Program-made: the position numbers and the translations under genes
The notes under the pieces: generated by a model
Database searches by the model: none
Told to the model about the DNA's origin: nothing
What the model saw: only the letters and a program-made list of their open reading frames with translations
DNA from: JBFHNV01 sp965365655
GTDB lineage: Bacteria; Pseudomonadota; Gammaproteobacteria; HK1
NCBI GenBank assembly: GCA_965365655.1
Contig: CBDUCN010000313.1
Span: 1-6,007 of the forward strand
Reading direction: 5' to 3'
Length of the DNA stretch: 6,007 bases
Shown here: piece by piece, positions 5,558 to 6,007 of the stretch
Layout: each line of letters opens with the position of its first letter
How positions within the stretch are numbered: the stretch's first letter is position 1

Positions 5558-6007
5558 ATGCTCTGCCTGCTGCAACGCGTCAGCGAGTCGTCGGTCAGCG
5601 TCGACGGCGAGGTGATCGGGCGAATCGGCCCCGGACTGATGGTGCTGGTGGGCGTCGAGCGCGGCGACGCGGAGGCGCAGGCCGCGCGCATGGTCGAGCG
5701 GCTGCTCGGCTACCGCGTGTTCGAGGACGCCGACGGCAGGATGAACAGGAGCCTCGCCGACACCGGCGGCGGCCTGCTGCTGGTGCCGCAGTTCACGCTG
5801 CCGGCCGACACCGCGAAGGGCACGCGCCCGAGCTTCACGCCGGCCGCGCCGCCGGACGAGGGCGAGGCGCTGTTCGAGCGCGTGCTGGCGCTCGCGCGCG
5901 CCGCGCACACCCGCGTCGCGAGCGGACGTTTCGGCGCGCACATGCAGGTGGCGCTGGTGAACGACGGGCCGGTGACCTTCATGCTGCGGGTGAAGCCGGC
6001 CGGCTGA
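5558..6007 (+). CDS. dtd: D-aminoacyl-tRNA deacylase
   Basis: A complete 149-residue DTD-family enzyme; its TGA is the last codon of the window. It hydrolyses the ester bond of D-aminoacyl-tRNAs, and in the family also of mischarged Gly-tRNA(Ala), keeping D-amino acids out of translation. It acts as a cytoplasmic homodimer. Signature features are the N-terminal LLQRVSESSVSVDG (4-17), GYRVFEDADGRMN (51-63), the active-site motif PQFTL (77-81), RPSF (90-93) and NDGPVTF (135-141). The last contains the cross-subunit Gly-Pro (137-138) that excludes L-amino acids. The usual SQFTL motif here begins with Pro at position 77, while Thr80 is kept. The ATG is chosen because MLCLLQRV matches the family start; no Shine-Dalgarno is visible. 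It is 62 bp after typA with no convincing terminator between, so co-transcription is likely. Confidence 0.97.
   Translation: MLCLLQRVSESSVSVDGEVIGRIGPGLMVLVGVERGDAEAQAARMVERLLGYRVFEDADGRMNRSLADTGGGLLLVPQFTLPADTAKGTRPSFTPAAPPDEGEALFERVLALARAAHTRVASGRFGAHMQVALVNDGPVTFMLRVKPAG

Overview
This is a GC-rich window, roughly 70% G+C by eye, with strong G/C bias at third codon positions. The gene set is ordinary bacterial chromosome: a polyamine-type binding protein, a stomatin/NfeD pair, a DUF924 protein, TypA/BipA and D-aminoacyl-tRNA deacylase. The close match of the QmcA, NfeD, TypA and Dtd proteins to their proteobacterial relatives points to a high-GC gamma- or betaproteobacterium. I cannot place it more finely. 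I see no insertion sequence, CRISPR array, tRNA, rRNA, integrase or compositional island.

Layout. On the minus strand, positions 1-472 hold the N-terminal part of a PotD-like periplasmic substrate-binding protein that runs off the left edge. A short intergenic stretch (473-715) with several inverted repeats follows, including a 12-bp perfect hairpin just after the stop of the next minus-strand gene. That gene (716-1306) encodes a 196-residue conserved protein of unknown function. It diverges from the plus-strand block across 1307-1503, which holds a perfect TATAAT -10 box, a short dyad and a leader hairpin.

On the plus strand, qmcA (SPFH/stomatin family, 1504-2439) and an NfeD-like membrane protein gene (2441-2902) are one nucleotide apart and are surely co-transcribed. 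A DUF924 gene (2960-3583) follows in the same reading frame as nfeD, separated by a single TGA. A second promoter-like site (-10 TACAAT) precedes typA/bipA (3681-5495). dtd (5558-6007) follows 62 bp later and ends exactly at the window edge.

How the genes work together. QmcA and the NfeD-like protein are a known membrane-scaffold pair, the stomatin partnered with its OB-fold membrane protein. TypA (ribosome-associated GTPase) and Dtd (removal of D-amino acids from tRNA) both act in translation and may share a transcript. The two recognisable plus-strand promoters look alike (ACTAYAAT followed by a GC-rich discriminator), the kind of sequence often under ppGpp/DksA control; that regulation is inference. 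I found no convincing novel system. The observations worth a second look are the uncharacterised 196-residue protein, the single-TGA junction between nfeD and the DUF924 gene, the S-to-P change in the Dtd active-site motif, and the dyad structures in the two minus-strand intergenic regions.
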